Shown: positions 1-12,659 of the stretch, in pieces
Position numbering within the stretch: the first letter of the stretch is position 1
Layout of the letters: each line of letters starts with the position of its first letter
Assembly (NCBI GenBank): GCA_016707895.1
Contig: JADJGV010000002.1
Location: forward strand, 1 to 64,000
DNA: 64,000 nucleotides
Direction of reading: 5' to 3'
Source of the DNA: Myxococcales bacterium
Lineage (GTDB): Bacteria > Myxococcota_A > Polyangia > Haliangiales > Haliangiaceae
Program-made: the position numbers and the translations under genes
Notes under the pieces: model-generated
Databases searched by the model: none
Told to the model about the DNA's origin: nothing
Seen by the model: only the letters and a program-made list of their open reading frames with translations

Positions 1-562
1 CGTCCTGCGGCGTCGAGACCTCGAGCTTGTGCTGTCGACGCTGGGCGCCGCCCGACTGCTGGACGGTGTGCGCGACCTCGTGGGCGAGCAGGTGCATGCC
101 GAACGGATCGTCCGGCTGGTAGTTGCCGGCCGCGAAGTGGATGTCGTTGCCGACCGTGTAGGCCTTGGCGCCGACCGCCTGCGCCGCCTGCTGCGACTCG
201 CCGCCGGTGTGGACCCGCACGCCCGACAGGTCGGCGCCCAGCGAGCCCTCGAACTGGCGCTGGATGTGGGTCGGCAGCGGCGCGCCTGTCGAGGACGCGG
301 CCCGGTCGACCGCGGCCTCGGCGTCGGCGGCGACGCCGTTGGCGTCACGCAGGCCGGCGGCCTGGGCGGCGGCCCGCGCGACCCGCATGCCGCCCGACAA
401 GGCCTCGCCCAGCGCGCGCGCGGTCTCCGGATCGGCGACGCGGAACACGACCTGCGAGCTCAGGCGCGAGGTCAGGGTCGACTTGCCGGCCCCGCCCTTG
501 GTGGTGGGGCTGTCCAGGGCGGGTTCGACGTCGAGCGCGGGTCCGTGGGTGAGCTGGTCCAT
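1..562 (-). CDS. eCIS core (DUF4157) domain protein, C-terminus cut by window edge
   Basis: The reverse strand is open from an ATG at 562 to the left edge, giving 187 residues with no stop. AGAGGA lies about 8 bases before the ATG. The visible part has a polar, Ala-rich N-terminus (1-90), then the pattern GADLSGVRVHT (109-119), AYTVGNDIHFAAGNY (134-148) and HLLAHEVAHTVQQ with a HExxH at 161-165. That is the layout of the DUF4157 or eCIS-core domain, found in proteins linked to extracellular contractile injection systems and often carrying a toxin or other effector domain behind it. No signal peptide is seen. Whether this is an effector, and which C-terminal domain it carries, cannot be told here. 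The family call is strong, the role is inference. Confidence 0.8.
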   Translation of the reverse strand, partial: MDQLTHGPALDVEPALDSPTTKGGAGKSTLTSRLSSQVVFRVADPETARALGEALSGGMRVARAAAQAAGLRDANGVAADAEAAVDRAASSTGAPLPTHIQRQFEGSLGADLSGVRVHTGGESQQAAQAVGAKAYTVGNDIHFAAGNYQPDDPFGMHLLAHEVAHTVQQSGGAQRRQHKLEVSTPQD

Positions 563-714
563 GGTGGGGTCCTCTTGCGGAGAGAGTCGGGGCCGGACGG
601 TTGTGACCACGGCACGCCAGGTTGTGACGTGGCTCGAGCGCGGCGACGCCCAGGTAGAGCCGCTACGCCTGCGATCGTATCGCTGGCATTCTCGCGGCAC
701 CGCGCGACGCCGCG

Positions 715-1521
715 TCAGGGGGCGCAGAGCTTGCCGGCCTCGACGCCGTCGATGCGGTAGGGCAGGCATCCCTCGGCGTCGCGGGTCACGAAGTCCACGC
801 GCAACGTGTCTTCGCCGCGCAGCTCGACGAACCCAGCCGGGCCGTCGTCCCCGTTCTGCACATCGACGACGATGACGAACTCGCTGCCATCGGCGAGCTG
901 GCCGCGGGCGCCGTTCGGACTGGCACAGCCATGCCGCCCCGTGCCGGGGAGCATGGCGCAGTCGAGGACCATCTGCGGGATGGTCACGGTCCCGCCGTTG
1001 AGGCCGAACTCCAGCGGCCAGAGCTGCACGTCGTAGGCGCCGGTCGGCTCCGCCACGGTCTGCAGGATGCTGCCGTGGAGCGCGAGGCGGTCGCCGCCAG
1101 CCTCGAGACGGAAGTCGGTGAAGCGGAGCGACATCGGCGACGCCGGCAGCGGGCTGGCGCCGCCCTCGCCGCCGGCCGGCGCGTTCACGGCCACCGCGAC
1201 GCCGTGGTAGGTGGTGCCAGTCGTCTGGCCCCGGCACCCGCCGGGGGGCGCGGTGAACGTCACCCGCTGGTCGCGCGGCTCGCGCACGACCGCGGGGCAG
1301 CCGTTGACAGAGTCGAGTTCAGCCATGGCGAGCGCGGCGCGGGCATAGTCGATGCCCTGGCTCACGGCCAGCAGGGCGGCGGCGCGGTCCGGGGCGCTGA
1401 CGGCCGCGAAGCGCGTGATGTGCATGTCGGCCACGGGCTCGTCGGCGCACGCGGTGAGGCCGGCGAAGGTCATGATCGAGGCGGCGAGGATGGAGCGACG
1501 GGGCATGCCAAGCGGAGACAT
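715..1521 (-). CDS. putative lipoprotein of unknown function
   Basis: I do not recognise the family. The chosen ATG at 1521 is preceded by CAGGAG at good spacing, and the frame further upstream has no better start. The 268-residue product begins with a short basic stretch and a hydrophobic segment ending in the lipobox LTAC (Cys25), so it is probably anchored in the outer or inner membrane facing the periplasm. The rest is a beta-rich looking secreted domain with scattered Cys (for example NGCPAVV and GGCRGQT) that could form disulfides. It lies between the eCIS-core gene and the divergent his genes. No function is assigned. Confidence 0.7.
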   Translation of the reverse strand: MSPLGMPRRSILAASIMTFAGLTACADEPVADMHITRFAAVSAPDRAAALLAVSQGIDYARAALAMAELDSVNGCPAVVREPRDQRVTFTAPPGGCRGQTTGTTYHGVAVAVNAPAGGEGGASPLPASPMSLRFTDFRLEAGGDRLALHGSILQTVAEPTGAYDVQLWPLEFGLNGGTVTIPQMVLDCAMLPGTGRHGCASPNGARGQLADGSEFVIVVDVQNGDDGPAGFVELRGEDTLRVDFVTRDAEGCLPYRIDGVEAGKLCAP

Positions 1522-1670
1522 CGGGAACTCCTGTGGATCGGTCGCCCGGCGGGACCTGGTGTCGTTGGCCGAGCGTGACGGGGGCGCAGGGGAAGTGCCT
1601 CCGGTGGCTCGCGATGTGACAGCGACGCACCGCGCCACCGCGCAACGCCGCGTCCGTGCTAGAAGATCGC

Positions 1671-2272
<602 letters not shown>

Positions 2273-2276
<4 letters not shown>

Positions 2277-2881
2277 TCGCGATCGTCGACGTCTGCGGCG
2301 GCAACCTGCGCTCGGTCGAGAAGGCGCTGGCGGCGGTGGGCGGCGACGTGGTGGTGACCCGCGATCCCGAGGTCGTGCGCCGCGCCGACAAGCTGGTGGT
2401 GCCGGGCCAGGGCGCGTTCGCGCCGTTCATGGCCGGCCTCGCCGAGCGTGGGCTCGAGGCGCCGATCCGCGACGCGGTCGCGCGCGGCGTGCCGTACCTC
2501 GGCATCTGCCTCGGGCTGCAGGTGCTGTTCGACGAGAGCGAGGAGCACGGGCCGGTGCGCGGCCTCGGCCTGGTGCCGGGCCGCGTCGTGCGCTTCGTGC
2601 CGCCGCACCACGACATCAAGATCCCACACATGGGCTGGAACCGGGTCAGCGCGCACGCGGCCGATCCGCTGTTGCCCGGGTACGTCGACGGCACCCACTA
2701 CTACTTCGTGCACTCGTTCCACGCGGTGCCCGCCGACCCGGCGCGGGTGGTGCTGTCGAGCGAGCACGGCGAGCGGTTCTGCGCCGCGATCCGCGCCGAC
2801 AACGTCTTCGCCTGCCAGTTCCACCCCGAGAAGAGCCAGCGCGCCGGGCTCGCCCTGCTCGCGGCGTTCGTGCAGTCATGA
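2273..2881 (+). CDS. hisH: imidazole glycerol phosphate synthase, glutaminase subunit HisH
   Basis: Glutamine amidotransferase subunit that feeds ammonia to HisF for ring closure of imidazole-glycerol phosphate. 202 residues, normal for the family. The class I glutaminase nucleophile is Cys79 in YLGICLGLQ, and the His-Glu pair is in FACQFHPEKSQ near the C-terminus. The ATG overlaps the hisB stop by four bases, and its own stop overlaps hisA in the same way, so translation is probably coupled along the operon. Confidence 0.96.
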
Positions 2882-3599
2882 GAGTCATCCCCGCGATCGA
2901 TCTGCTCGACGGCCGCGCGGTGCGGCTGCGCGAGGGCAAGAAGGACGAGGTCACCGTCTACCGCGAGCACCCCGAGGAGCTGGTGGCCGAGCTGGTCGCC
3001 GGCGGCGCCGAGCGCATCCACGTGGTCGACCTCGACGGCGCGTTCGCCGGCGCCCGCCGCCACGCCGACGTGATCGCGCGGGTGTGCGCGGCCAGCACGG
3101 TGCCGGTGCAGGTGGGCGGCGGCATCCGTGACGCCGCGACCGCGCGCGCCGTCCTCGACGCCGGCGCCGCGGCCGTGGTGCTGGGCACCGCGGCGGTGAA
3201 GTCGCCGGCGATGGTGCGCGCGCTGTGCGAGGCGCTGCCGGGCCGGGTGATCGTCGCGGTCGACGCCAAGGACGGCATGGTCGCGGTCGAGGGCTGGGTC
3301 GAGACCTCCGACGTCAGCGCGATCGAGCTCGGCCGCCAGGCCGCGGCGTGGGGCGCCGCAGGCTTGCTGTACACCGACGTCGCCCGCGACGGCACCGGCG
3401 TCGGCCCCAACGTCGCCGCCACCGCGGCGCTGGCCGCCGGCGTGACGATCGACGTGATCGCTTCGGGCGGCGTGGCCACGCTCGACCACCTGCGGGCGCT
3501 GGCCCGGGCCGGGCTGCCGGCGGTGGTCGTCGGTCGCGCGCTCTACGACAAGCGCTTCACGTTGCCCGAGGCGATCGCCGCAGCGCGCGAGGTCGGCTG

Positions 3600-3600
<1 letters not shown>
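2878..3600 (+). CDS. hisA: phosphoribosylformimino-AICAR-P isomerase HisA
   Basis: Performs the Amadori isomerisation of ProFAR to PRFAR. 240 residues in one TIM barrel. It opens with RVIPAIDLLDGRAVRLREG, carrying the catalytic Asp8, and has the second half-barrel Asp in VIVAVDAKDG. Phosphate-binding loops GGGIRD and ASGGVAT are intact. It overlaps hisH by four bases (ATGA) and hisF by one (TGATG). It belongs to the same fold family as HisF, and gene order plus the RVIPAIDL start separate the two. Confidence 0.96.
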
Positions 3601-4367
<767 letters not shown>

Positions 4368-4376
4368 CCGCGCCGG

Positions 4377-4688
4377 TCACTCCGGCGGCGCGACCAGCGC
4401 CACGCGCGACGGCGGGGTGACCGGCCCGGCGATGAGGTTGATCACCGCGCCGACGAGCAGCGGGATCGCCAGCGCGCCCGCCGCGATCCCGACCGGGAAG
4501 CTCACGCGGCCGCAGCCGCCGTCGTCCCCTTCGACGATCGCGCCGCACTCGACCGGCTGGAGCGCCACGATCGACACGACGCTCAGCGCGACGCCGCTGC
4601 CGCCGACGACCGCGGTCTGACGGGGCGTCAGACAGCCGACGAGCAACCCGGCACAAGCAAGCCAGCCGAGACCCCTGCGTCCAATCAT
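4377..4688 (-). CDS. small membrane lipoprotein, unknown function
   Basis: 103 residues, family not recognised. ATG at 4688 gives MIGRRGLGWLACAGLLVGC, a signal peptide with lipobox LVGC. Two hydrophobic segments follow (about residues 31-48 and 65-90) around a short acidic Cys-containing loop (VECGAIVEGDDGGCG). This looks like a tiny lipidated membrane protein. No Shine-Dalgarno sequence is seen, but TATCTT lies six bases before the start, as at many first genes here. A longer in-frame start at 4784 is unlikely because it would put an Arg-rich, non-signal stretch in front of the lipobox. Confidence 0.6.
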   Translation of the reverse strand: MIGRRGLGWLACAGLLVGCLTPRQTAVVGGSGVALSVVSIVALQPVECGAIVEGDDGGCGRVSFPVGIAAGALAIPLLVGAVINLIAGPVTPPSRVALVAPPE

Positions 4689-4840
4689 GGCGTCAAGATA
4701 GCTGAATCGGGGCGCGTCCGATCGGTCGAACCGACGGCGGTGACGACCCGCGTGATCTCGCGCATCATGCCGGCGCGCGAACACATCGTCCCGCGGGGCG
4801 CGCCTTGCCGCGCCGCGCCCGGGGCACCACGATCGCCGCC

Positions 4841-5842
4841 ATGGCCGACTTCGTCGTCAAGCCGCTGGGCTTCCCGTGGGTCACCGCGGACCCCTTCCTG
4901 TTCTGCGTGCACCACAACGACCACTACCCGCGCGGTGACGCGCGCCTGGCGCCGGTCGCGTCGCTGGCCGGCCGGGAGATCGGCGCCGACTTCAGCGGCA
5001 AGGACGGCTGGAGCATGTACCACGGCGACGTCGTGCCCGGCTTCCCGGCCCACCCGCACCGCGGCTTCGAGACCGTGACCATCGCGCGCCGCGGCTACAT
5101 CGACCACTCCGACTCGCTGGGCGCCACCGCGCGCTTCGGCAAGGGCGACGTGCAGTGGCTGACCGCGGGCAAGGGCATCGTCCACTGCGAGATGTTCCCG
5201 CTGCTCGAGCGCGATCAGGACAACCCGGTCGAGCTGTTCCAGATCTGGCTCAACTTGCCGCGCAAGTCGAAGATGGCGACGCCGCACTTCACGATGCTGT
5301 GGGGCGACACGATCCCGCGGCGGACGATCACCGACGCCGCCGGGCGCACCAGCGAGCTGGTGCTCGTGGCCGGCGATCCGGAGTCGCCACCGCCGCCGCC
5401 GGCGTCGTGGGCGTCCGATCCCACCAGCGGCGTCGCGATCTGGACCGTCGCGATGAGCCCGGGCGCGACGCTGACGTTGCCGGCCGGGCCCGCCGGCGCG
5501 CGCCGCTCGCTGTACTTCTTCGCCGGCAGCGGCGTCACCGTCGACGGCACCGCGGTGCCGCCCAAGCGCGGCATGTTCTGGGACGGCGCCCCGGCCGTGA
5601 CCATCACCAACGGCGACGCGCCGGCCGAGTTGCTCATGCTGCAGGGCCGCCCGATCGGCGAGCCGGTCGTGCAGTACGGCCCGTTCGTGATGAACTCGCG
5701 CGAGGAGATCCAGCAGGCGTTCGCCGACTACCAGCGCACGCAGTTCGGCGGCTGGCCGTGGCCGGCGCCCGATCCGGTCCACGCCGTCGACGCCGGCCGG
5801 TTCGCGACCCGCCCCGACGGCGTCAGCGAGCGACGCGGCTGA
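4841..5842 (+). CDS. pirin family protein
   Basis: 333-residue bicupin. Metal ligands of the N-terminal cupin are seen in FPAHPHRGFETVT (His-x-His) and GKGIVHCEMF (His and Glu). The second cupin (about 200-290) is more diverged. Pirins bind iron or other metals; some are quercetinases, others redox-sensing regulators, and the sequence does not show which this is. I chose the ATG at 4841 over an upstream TTG. It stands between the his genes and a convergent small gene that ends four bases on, with no obvious functional link to histidine synthesis. Confidence 0.88.
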   Translation: MADFVVKPLGFPWVTADPFLFCVHHNDHYPRGDARLAPVASLAGREIGADFSGKDGWSMYHGDVVPGFPAHPHRGFETVTIARRGYIDHSDSLGATARFGKGDVQWLTAGKGIVHCEMFPLLERDQDNPVELFQIWLNLPRKSKMATPHFTMLWGDTIPRRTITDAAGRTSELVLVAGDPESPPPPPASWASDPTSGVAIWTVAMSPGATLTLPAGPAGARRSLYFFAGSGVTVDGTAVPPKRGMFWDGAPAVTITNGDAPAELLMLQGRPIGEPVVQYGPFVMNSREEIQQAFADYQRTQFGGWPWPAPDPVHAVDAGRFATRPDGVSERRG

Positions 5843-5845
5843 CGC

Positions 5846-6349
5846 TCAGCGCTTCGGCGGGGCGGCCAGCGCCTCCGCCAGCGCCAGCGCCTCTTCGCGG
5901 GTGCCAGTGACGCGGACGACGCCGGGGATCACCAGCGCGATGCGATCGCCGGCCGGCACCAGCAGCAGCGTCGTGGTGCCGAAGCTGACCATGCGGCCGG
6001 GCGACTCGCTCGGTGGTGGCGTGGCGCCGCGTGGCGTGCTCGCCAGCGGCGCGGGCGGCGCGGGCGGCGCGCTCGGCGCCGGCAAGCGCGTGCGCGCGGG
6101 CGGCGGATCAGTGCCCACCGCGCGCGTCGCGATCTGCGCGATGAGCTCCGGCGGAAACGGCTCGGTCGGCGCCCGCGTGAGCGCCAGGTCGTCCTCGGGC
6201 AGCGGCGGCAGCGGCAGCGCTGGCGACGAGGTCGTCGCCACCCGGGCGAGCGTCGCGCCGCTGCCGGCGCTGTCGTCGCCGCCGCGCGCGACCTCCGCCT
6301 CCGTCGCCCGCTTGATGCGGTACTGGCCTGAGCTCACGGACGGCACCAT
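5846..6349 (-). CDS. hypothetical Pro/Ala-rich protein
   Basis: 167 residues, no family recognised. The N-terminal half is low complexity (Pro, Ala, acidic), with a likely disordered PPAPPAPLASTP stretch around 85-115. The last 50 residues (MVSFGTTTLLLVPAGDRIALVIPGVVRVTGTREEALALAEAL) look like a small compact beta-alpha domain. It is convergent with the pirin gene and divergent from hisIE, sharing a 95-base region with two palindromes. The opposite strand is also open but overlaps hisIE, so I prefer this frame. Moderately sure that it is a gene, and no function is assigned. Confidence 0.5.
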   Translation of the reverse strand: MVPSVSSGQYRIKRATEAEVARGGDDSAGSGATLARVATTSSPALPLPPLPEDDLALTRAPTEPFPPELIAQIATRAVGTDPPPARTRLPAPSAPPAPPAPLASTPRGATPPPSESPGRMVSFGTTTLLLVPAGDRIALVIPGVVRVTGTREEALALAEALAAPPKR

Positions 6350-6379
6350 AGCGAGTCTGCGCGCGCTTGAGAATCACCC

Positions 6380-6421
6380 GGCGTGGGCGAGCGCTCGCAC
6401 GCCTGCGAAGTTGACTTCGCA
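6380..6421. promoter_or_regulatory. two abutting inverted repeats upstream of hisIE
   Basis: GGCGT-GG-GCGAGC / GCTCGC-ACGCC occupies 6380-6403 (11 paired bases with a 2-base bulge). It is followed directly by the perfect palindrome TGCGAAGT-TG-ACTTCGCA at 6404-6421. They fill most of the gap between divergent genes, 23 bases before the hisIE ATG. They could be an operator or a transcript hairpin. The function is inferred from position only. Confidence 0.45.
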
Positions 6422-6444
6422 CGCCGCTCCTTCCACAACCGGGC

Positions 6445-9080
<2,636 letters not shown>

Positions 9081-9605
9081 TCACGGCGCCGGCGCGCGCG
9101 GGATCACGATCGCGAAGTCGGTCACCGTGATCGGCGGCGCGCAGGCGTGGGCCAGCCAGGTCAACGTCTCGTGGTGGCCGGGGATGACGAAGTCGCCGCC
9201 GAGCAGATCGATCATCGGGCGCAGCGTGAAGCTGCGCTGGTGGACCCGCGGGTGCGGGATGCGCAAGGTCGGCGTCCGGTGCTGCAGCTTGCCCCACACC
9301 AGCAGATCGAGATCGAGGGTGCGCGGGCCCCAGTACGCCTCGTGCTCGCGGCGCCGGCCGTGGCGCTGCTCCAGCGCCTGGGTCAGGGCGAGCACCTCCT
9401 CGGGGGCGAGGCGCTCGTCGGGCGTCACCGCCAGCGCGGCGTTGAGGAACGGCGGATCGCCCGCGACCAGCGCGTCGCTGCGGTACACGCGCGAGGCGCG
9501 CACCCGGCCTCGGCGCGCGAAGTCGGCGGCGACGTCGTCGAACCGCGCCAGCAGCTGATCGTCGCTGCCGAGGTTGCCGCCCAGGCCGATGATCAGCTCG
9601 TTCAT
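9081..9605 (-). CDS. folK: 2-amino-4-hydroxy-6-hydroxymethyldihydropteridine diphosphokinase FolK
   Basis: Transfers pyrophosphate from ATP to the pterin precursor of folate. 174 residues. N-terminal LIIGLGGNLG, central NAALAVTPDERL, and the signature RTLDLDLLVWG with its magnesium aspartates, then IPHPRVHQRSFTLRPM, are all typical. The ATG at 9605 overlaps the stop of the upstream FAH-family gene (ATGA). It is convergent with the helicase, whose stop ends one base away. No other folate gene is in the window. Confidence 0.93.
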   Translation of the reverse strand: MNELIIGLGGNLGSDDQLLARFDDVAADFARRGRVRASRVYRSDALVAGDPPFLNAALAVTPDERLAPEEVLALTQALEQRHGRRREHEAYWGPRTLDLDLLVWGKLQHRTPTLRIPHPRVHQRSFTLRPMIDLLGGDFVIPGHHETLTWLAHACAPPITVTDFAIVIPRAPAP

Positions 9606-10261
9606 CGCGGCGCCCCCACCGGGTTGCGCAGCGCGCCGACGCCCTCGATCTCGACCTCGACCTCGTCGCCGACCTCGAGGTTGCCGACCCCGGCCGGGGT
9701 GCCGGTCGAGATCAGGTCGCCCGGCTCGAGCGTCATGTGCCGCGACACGAACGCGATCAGCGTCGCGACGTCGAAGATCAGGTCGGAGGTGCGCGAGTCC
9801 TGGCGCACGACGCCGTTGACCCGCGTCGTGATCCGCAGGTCGCGCGGATCGAGGCCGGCGACGACCCGGGGCCCCACCGGGCAGAACGTGTCGAAGCCCT
9901 TGGCCCGGGTCCACTGCCCGTCCTTGGCCTGCAGATCGCGGACGGTGACGTCGTTGACGCACAGGTAGCCCTCGACGAACCCCAGCGCGTCGGCGACGTC
10001 GACGTGGCGCGCGCGGCGCCCGATCAAGACGCCCAGCTCGCCCTCGTAGTCGACCCGCGCGTAGCCGGCGGGCCGCTCGATCGTCTGCCCCGGCGCCAGC
10101 AGCGCCGACGGCGGCTTGAGGAACATCAACGGCTCGGTCGGGATGCCCTTGCCCATCTCGGCGGCGTGGGCGCGGTAGTTCTGGCCGATGCCGATGATCT
10201 TCGACGGCGCGAGGCGCACGGCGTCGGTGCGCCCGTCGCTCCGGAGGAACGGGAGGTCCAT
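9602..10261 (-). CDS. fumarylacetoacetate hydrolase (FAH) family protein
   Basis: 219 residues with the FAH fold. KIIGIGQNYRAHAAEMG at the start, metal-binding VDYEGELGVLIG (the E-x-E pair), GYLCVNDVTVRDLQ and FDTFCPVGP, and near the end DLISTGTPAGVG. Members hydrolyse or decarboxylate acylpyruvates and oxaloacetate (fumarylpyruvate hydrolase, acylpyruvase, oxaloacetate decarboxylase). The substrate cannot be chosen from sequence alone. It is the first gene of a two-gene unit with folK and divergent from the FHA protein. Confidence 0.88.
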   Translation of the reverse strand: MDLPFLRSDGRTDAVRLAPSKIIGIGQNYRAHAAEMGKGIPTEPLMFLKPPSALLAPGQTIERPAGYARVDYEGELGVLIGRRARHVDVADALGFVEGYLCVNDVTVRDLQAKDGQWTRAKGFDTFCPVGPRVVAGLDPRDLRITTRVNGVVRQDSRTSDLIFDVATLIAFVSRHMTLEPGDLISTGTPAGVGNLEVGDEVEVEIEGVGALRNPVGAPR

Positions 10262-10344
10262 GGATCGTGGGTATCACGGCCGGCGGCAGCGACGGTGACG
10301 ACGGCGCGAGGTAGGCCGAGGTAGGTGCGAAAACGAACGCGTCG

Positions 10345-10373
10345 TTGAATCTCGACGGCCGGCCCCGTAGAAT
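10345..10373 (+). promoter_or_regulatory. sigma-70-like promoter of the FHA gene, probably leaderless
   Basis: TTGAAT (10345-10350) and TAGAAT (10368-10373) are separated by exactly 17 bases. The expected start of transcription falls about one to three bases before the ATG at 10382, leaving no room for a ribosome-binding site. Inferred from sequence only. Confidence 0.6.
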
Positions 10374-10381
10374 TTCCGACG

Positions 10382-12616
10382 ATGGGACGCGTTCCGGGCT
10401 CGACCGGCCGTGCACCGGCGCACCTGTCGGTGTTGCCAGGCGGGATCGGCGCGAGCGCTGGCCTCGACGATCTCGAGGACGAGCGCACCACGATCGAGCC
10501 CGCGCCCGACGAGGCGCCGACGCCGATCGCCGCCTCGAGCTCGATCGAGGAGCAGTGGGAGGACGGCACCACGGTCGCCGAGCAGTCGACCTCGGGCAAG
10601 CGCAGCGCGGTGGTCGAGGAGTCGACCATCGAGGACGCCGCGCGACCGCTGCCGCCGCTGGCGCTGGTGCCTTCACCCCAGCCGCCCGATCCCGCGGCCG
10701 CCGCCAAGCTGGTGGTGATCGCTGGTCCCGACCAGGGCCGCGTCTTCGACCTGCGCTCCGGCCTCGAGGTGCGCATCGGCCGCGCCGTCGACAACGACGT
10801 CGTGCTCACCGACATCGCGGTGTCGCGCAAGCACCTCGCCCTGGGCTGGGATGGCGGCGCCTGGGTCGTCCACGACAACGGCTCGGGCAACGGCACGCTG
10901 ATCAACGATCGCCTCGAGGACGGCCGCTGCCAGCTGCACCACGCCGATCGCATCGAGATCGGCAACACCGTGCTGCGCTTCGATCACCTGCCGAGCGCGC
11001 ACCAGCCCGCGCTCGCCGGCTGGGGACAGAAGGAGGAGGAGGCCGCGACGGTCGCCGGCAAGGCGCCGGTCCGGCCGTCGCAGGTCGCCGCCGCCACCAC
11101 GGCCGAGCCGCCCCGGCATCGGCCGGCGTCGGTGACCGCGCCGGTCCGCGATCGCACCCCCGGGCCGACGCGCAAGCGGGCCAGCGGCACCGAGCCGCCG
11201 CCGCCGCCGGGCCGCGCCCGCCCCGCGACCGTGCCGCCGCCGGTGCCCCGCGTGACCACCGCGGCGGCGGTCGCGCCGCCGCCCGCCGCCGGGAGCCAGC
11301 CGCCGACGCGGCCGAACGTCGCCGCGATCCCCGCGCCGCTGACCGCGGCGCCGTCGGCCCCGGTGGCCGCGCCGATGTCCGGCCCGTACACCACGCCGAA
11401 CCCCGGCCCCAGCATGCCCGGGTTCTCGCCCTTCGCGGGCGGCGTGCGGCCGATGACGACGACCGCGCAGGTCGAGCCGCGCGCGTACCAGACGATCAAC
11501 CCGTGGACCGTGTCGCCACCGCCGCAGCGCCGCCGGATGCTGTGGATCGGCGCTGGCGTCGCCGCGCTGGTCGCCGCCGCGACCGCGGGCGCGCTGCTCA
11601 GCGGCGGCGAGCCCACGCCGGGCGCGAGCGCCGCCAACCCGCCGCCCGACTCGGCGGTCGCCACCGGCGCTGGCTCGGGCAGCGGCGCTGTCGACGTCGC
11701 GCCCGGACCGATCCCCGCCCCGACGCCCAATCCCGCGGTCGTCGCCCCGACGCCCGATCCCGCGGTCGTCGCCCCGCCCACGCCGACGCCGCCCACGCCG
11801 ACGCCGCCCACGCCGACGCCGCCTACGCCGGCGCCCACACCGACGCCGCCCACGCCCGCCGTGGTCAAGCCCGAGGTCGCCCGGCCCGCGCCAACGCCGC
11901 CGCGTCCGCCCGATCGCCCGGTCGTGCCCAAGCAGCCCGATCGCCCGCGCATCACGTCGCCGGGCCGCAACCTCGACATCGACACGCCGCCGCCGAAGCC
12001 GCCGGTCGCCGCGACGCCCAAGGCGCTGACCGCCGCCGCCAAGAAGGCCGAGGGCCTGTACAAGGCCAAGGACTGGAAGGGCGCCGCGACGACGCTGCGT
12101 GACGCGATCGGCGCGTCGACCGATCCCGACGCCAAGGCGCTCAAGACCCGCGCCGCCGACTACGACGCCATCGGCACCAACCTCAACGCCGCGCTGGCGT
12201 TCGGCACCTCGCGCGCTCCCGAGGCGCTGGCCGCGTACAAGAAGGCGATGGCCGCCGATCGCCGCGCCGGCGGGACCCACCAGGGCCTCCTGCGCGACAA
12301 GATCGCCGACGTCGCGCCGCGCGCCGCCGCGTCGTACATGGCCAAGCAGAACTACGAGATGGCCAAGGCCGCCGCCGACGACGCGGTCAACGTCGGCGCC
12401 GGCGGCACGCCGATGATCGAGGGCGTGCGCACGTCGCTCGACCGCCGCGCCGGCGAGTTCTACGCGACCGCGCTCAAGCTGCAGAAGAGCAAGCCCGAGG
12501 ACTCCAAGTCGCTCGCGCGGCGGATCACCAAGATGGTGCCCAGCTCGAGCCCCTGGTACGCCAAGGCGGTCAAGCTGCTCAGCGCCTCGGCCGGCGGCGG
12601 CGACGAAGACGAGTAG
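10382..12616 (+). CDS. FHA-domain membrane protein with Pro/Thr-rich linker and helical C-terminus
   Basis: 744 residues. An acidic disordered N-terminus (1-105) is followed by an FHA phosphothreonine-binding domain (about 109-200) with the hallmark IGRAVDNDVVL, SRKHLAL and NGSGNGTLIN. Then come a long Pro/Ala-rich linker, one transmembrane helix near 385-405 (MLWIGAGVAALVAAATAGALL), a second low-complexity stretch of PTPTPP repeats (about 450-495), and an Ala/Lys-rich helical tail resembling TPRs (about 550-740). It likely docks phosphorylated partners on the cytoplasmic side, with the tail across the membrane. Ser/Thr-kinase networks of this kind are common in myxobacteria. The specific partner is unknown. 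Confidence 0.8.
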   Translation: MGRVPGSTGRAPAHLSVLPGGIGASAGLDDLEDERTTIEPAPDEAPTPIAASSSIEEQWEDGTTVAEQSTSGKRSAVVEESTIEDAARPLPPLALVPSPQPPDPAAAAKLVVIAGPDQGRVFDLRSGLEVRIGRAVDNDVVLTDIAVSRKHLALGWDGGAWVVHDNGSGNGTLINDRLEDGRCQLHHADRIEIGNTVLRFDHLPSAHQPALAGWGQKEEEAATVAGKAPVRPSQVAAATTAEPPRHRPASVTAPVRDRTPGPTRKRASGTEPPPPPGRARPATVPPPVPRVTTAAAVAPPPAAGSQPPTRPNVAAIPAPLTAAPSAPVAAPMSGPYTTPNPGPSMPGFSPFAGGVRPMTTTAQVEPRAYQTINPWTVSPPPQRRRMLWIGAGVAALVAAATAGALLSGGEPTPGASAANPPPDSAVATGAGSGSGAVDVAPGPIPAPTPNPAVVAPTPDPAVVAPPTPTPPTPTPPTPTPPTPAPTPTPPTPAVVKPEVARPAPTPPRPPDRPVVPKQPDRPRITSPGRNLDIDTPPPKPPVAATPKALTAAAKKAEGLYKAKDWKGAATTLRDAIGASTDPDAKALKTRAADYDAIGTNLNAALAFGTSRAPEALAAYKKAMAADRRAGGTHQGLLRDKIADVAPRAAASYMAKQNYEMAKAAADDAVNVGAGGTPMIEGVRTSLDRRAGEFYATALKLQKSKPEDSKSLARRITKMVPSSSPWYAKAVKLLSASAGGGDEDE

Positions 12617-12638
12617 CCCGGCGCCTCACCGGCCGGGC
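12616..12638. terminator. weak hairpin between convergent genes
   Basis: GCCCGG (12616-12621) pairs with CCGGGC (12633-12638) across an 11-base loop. No T-tract follows. It sits exactly between two convergent genes, so it may act from either side, but termination is only inferred. Confidence 0.35.
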
Positions 12639-12659
12639 GCGACCTTCACGCCAGCAGCT

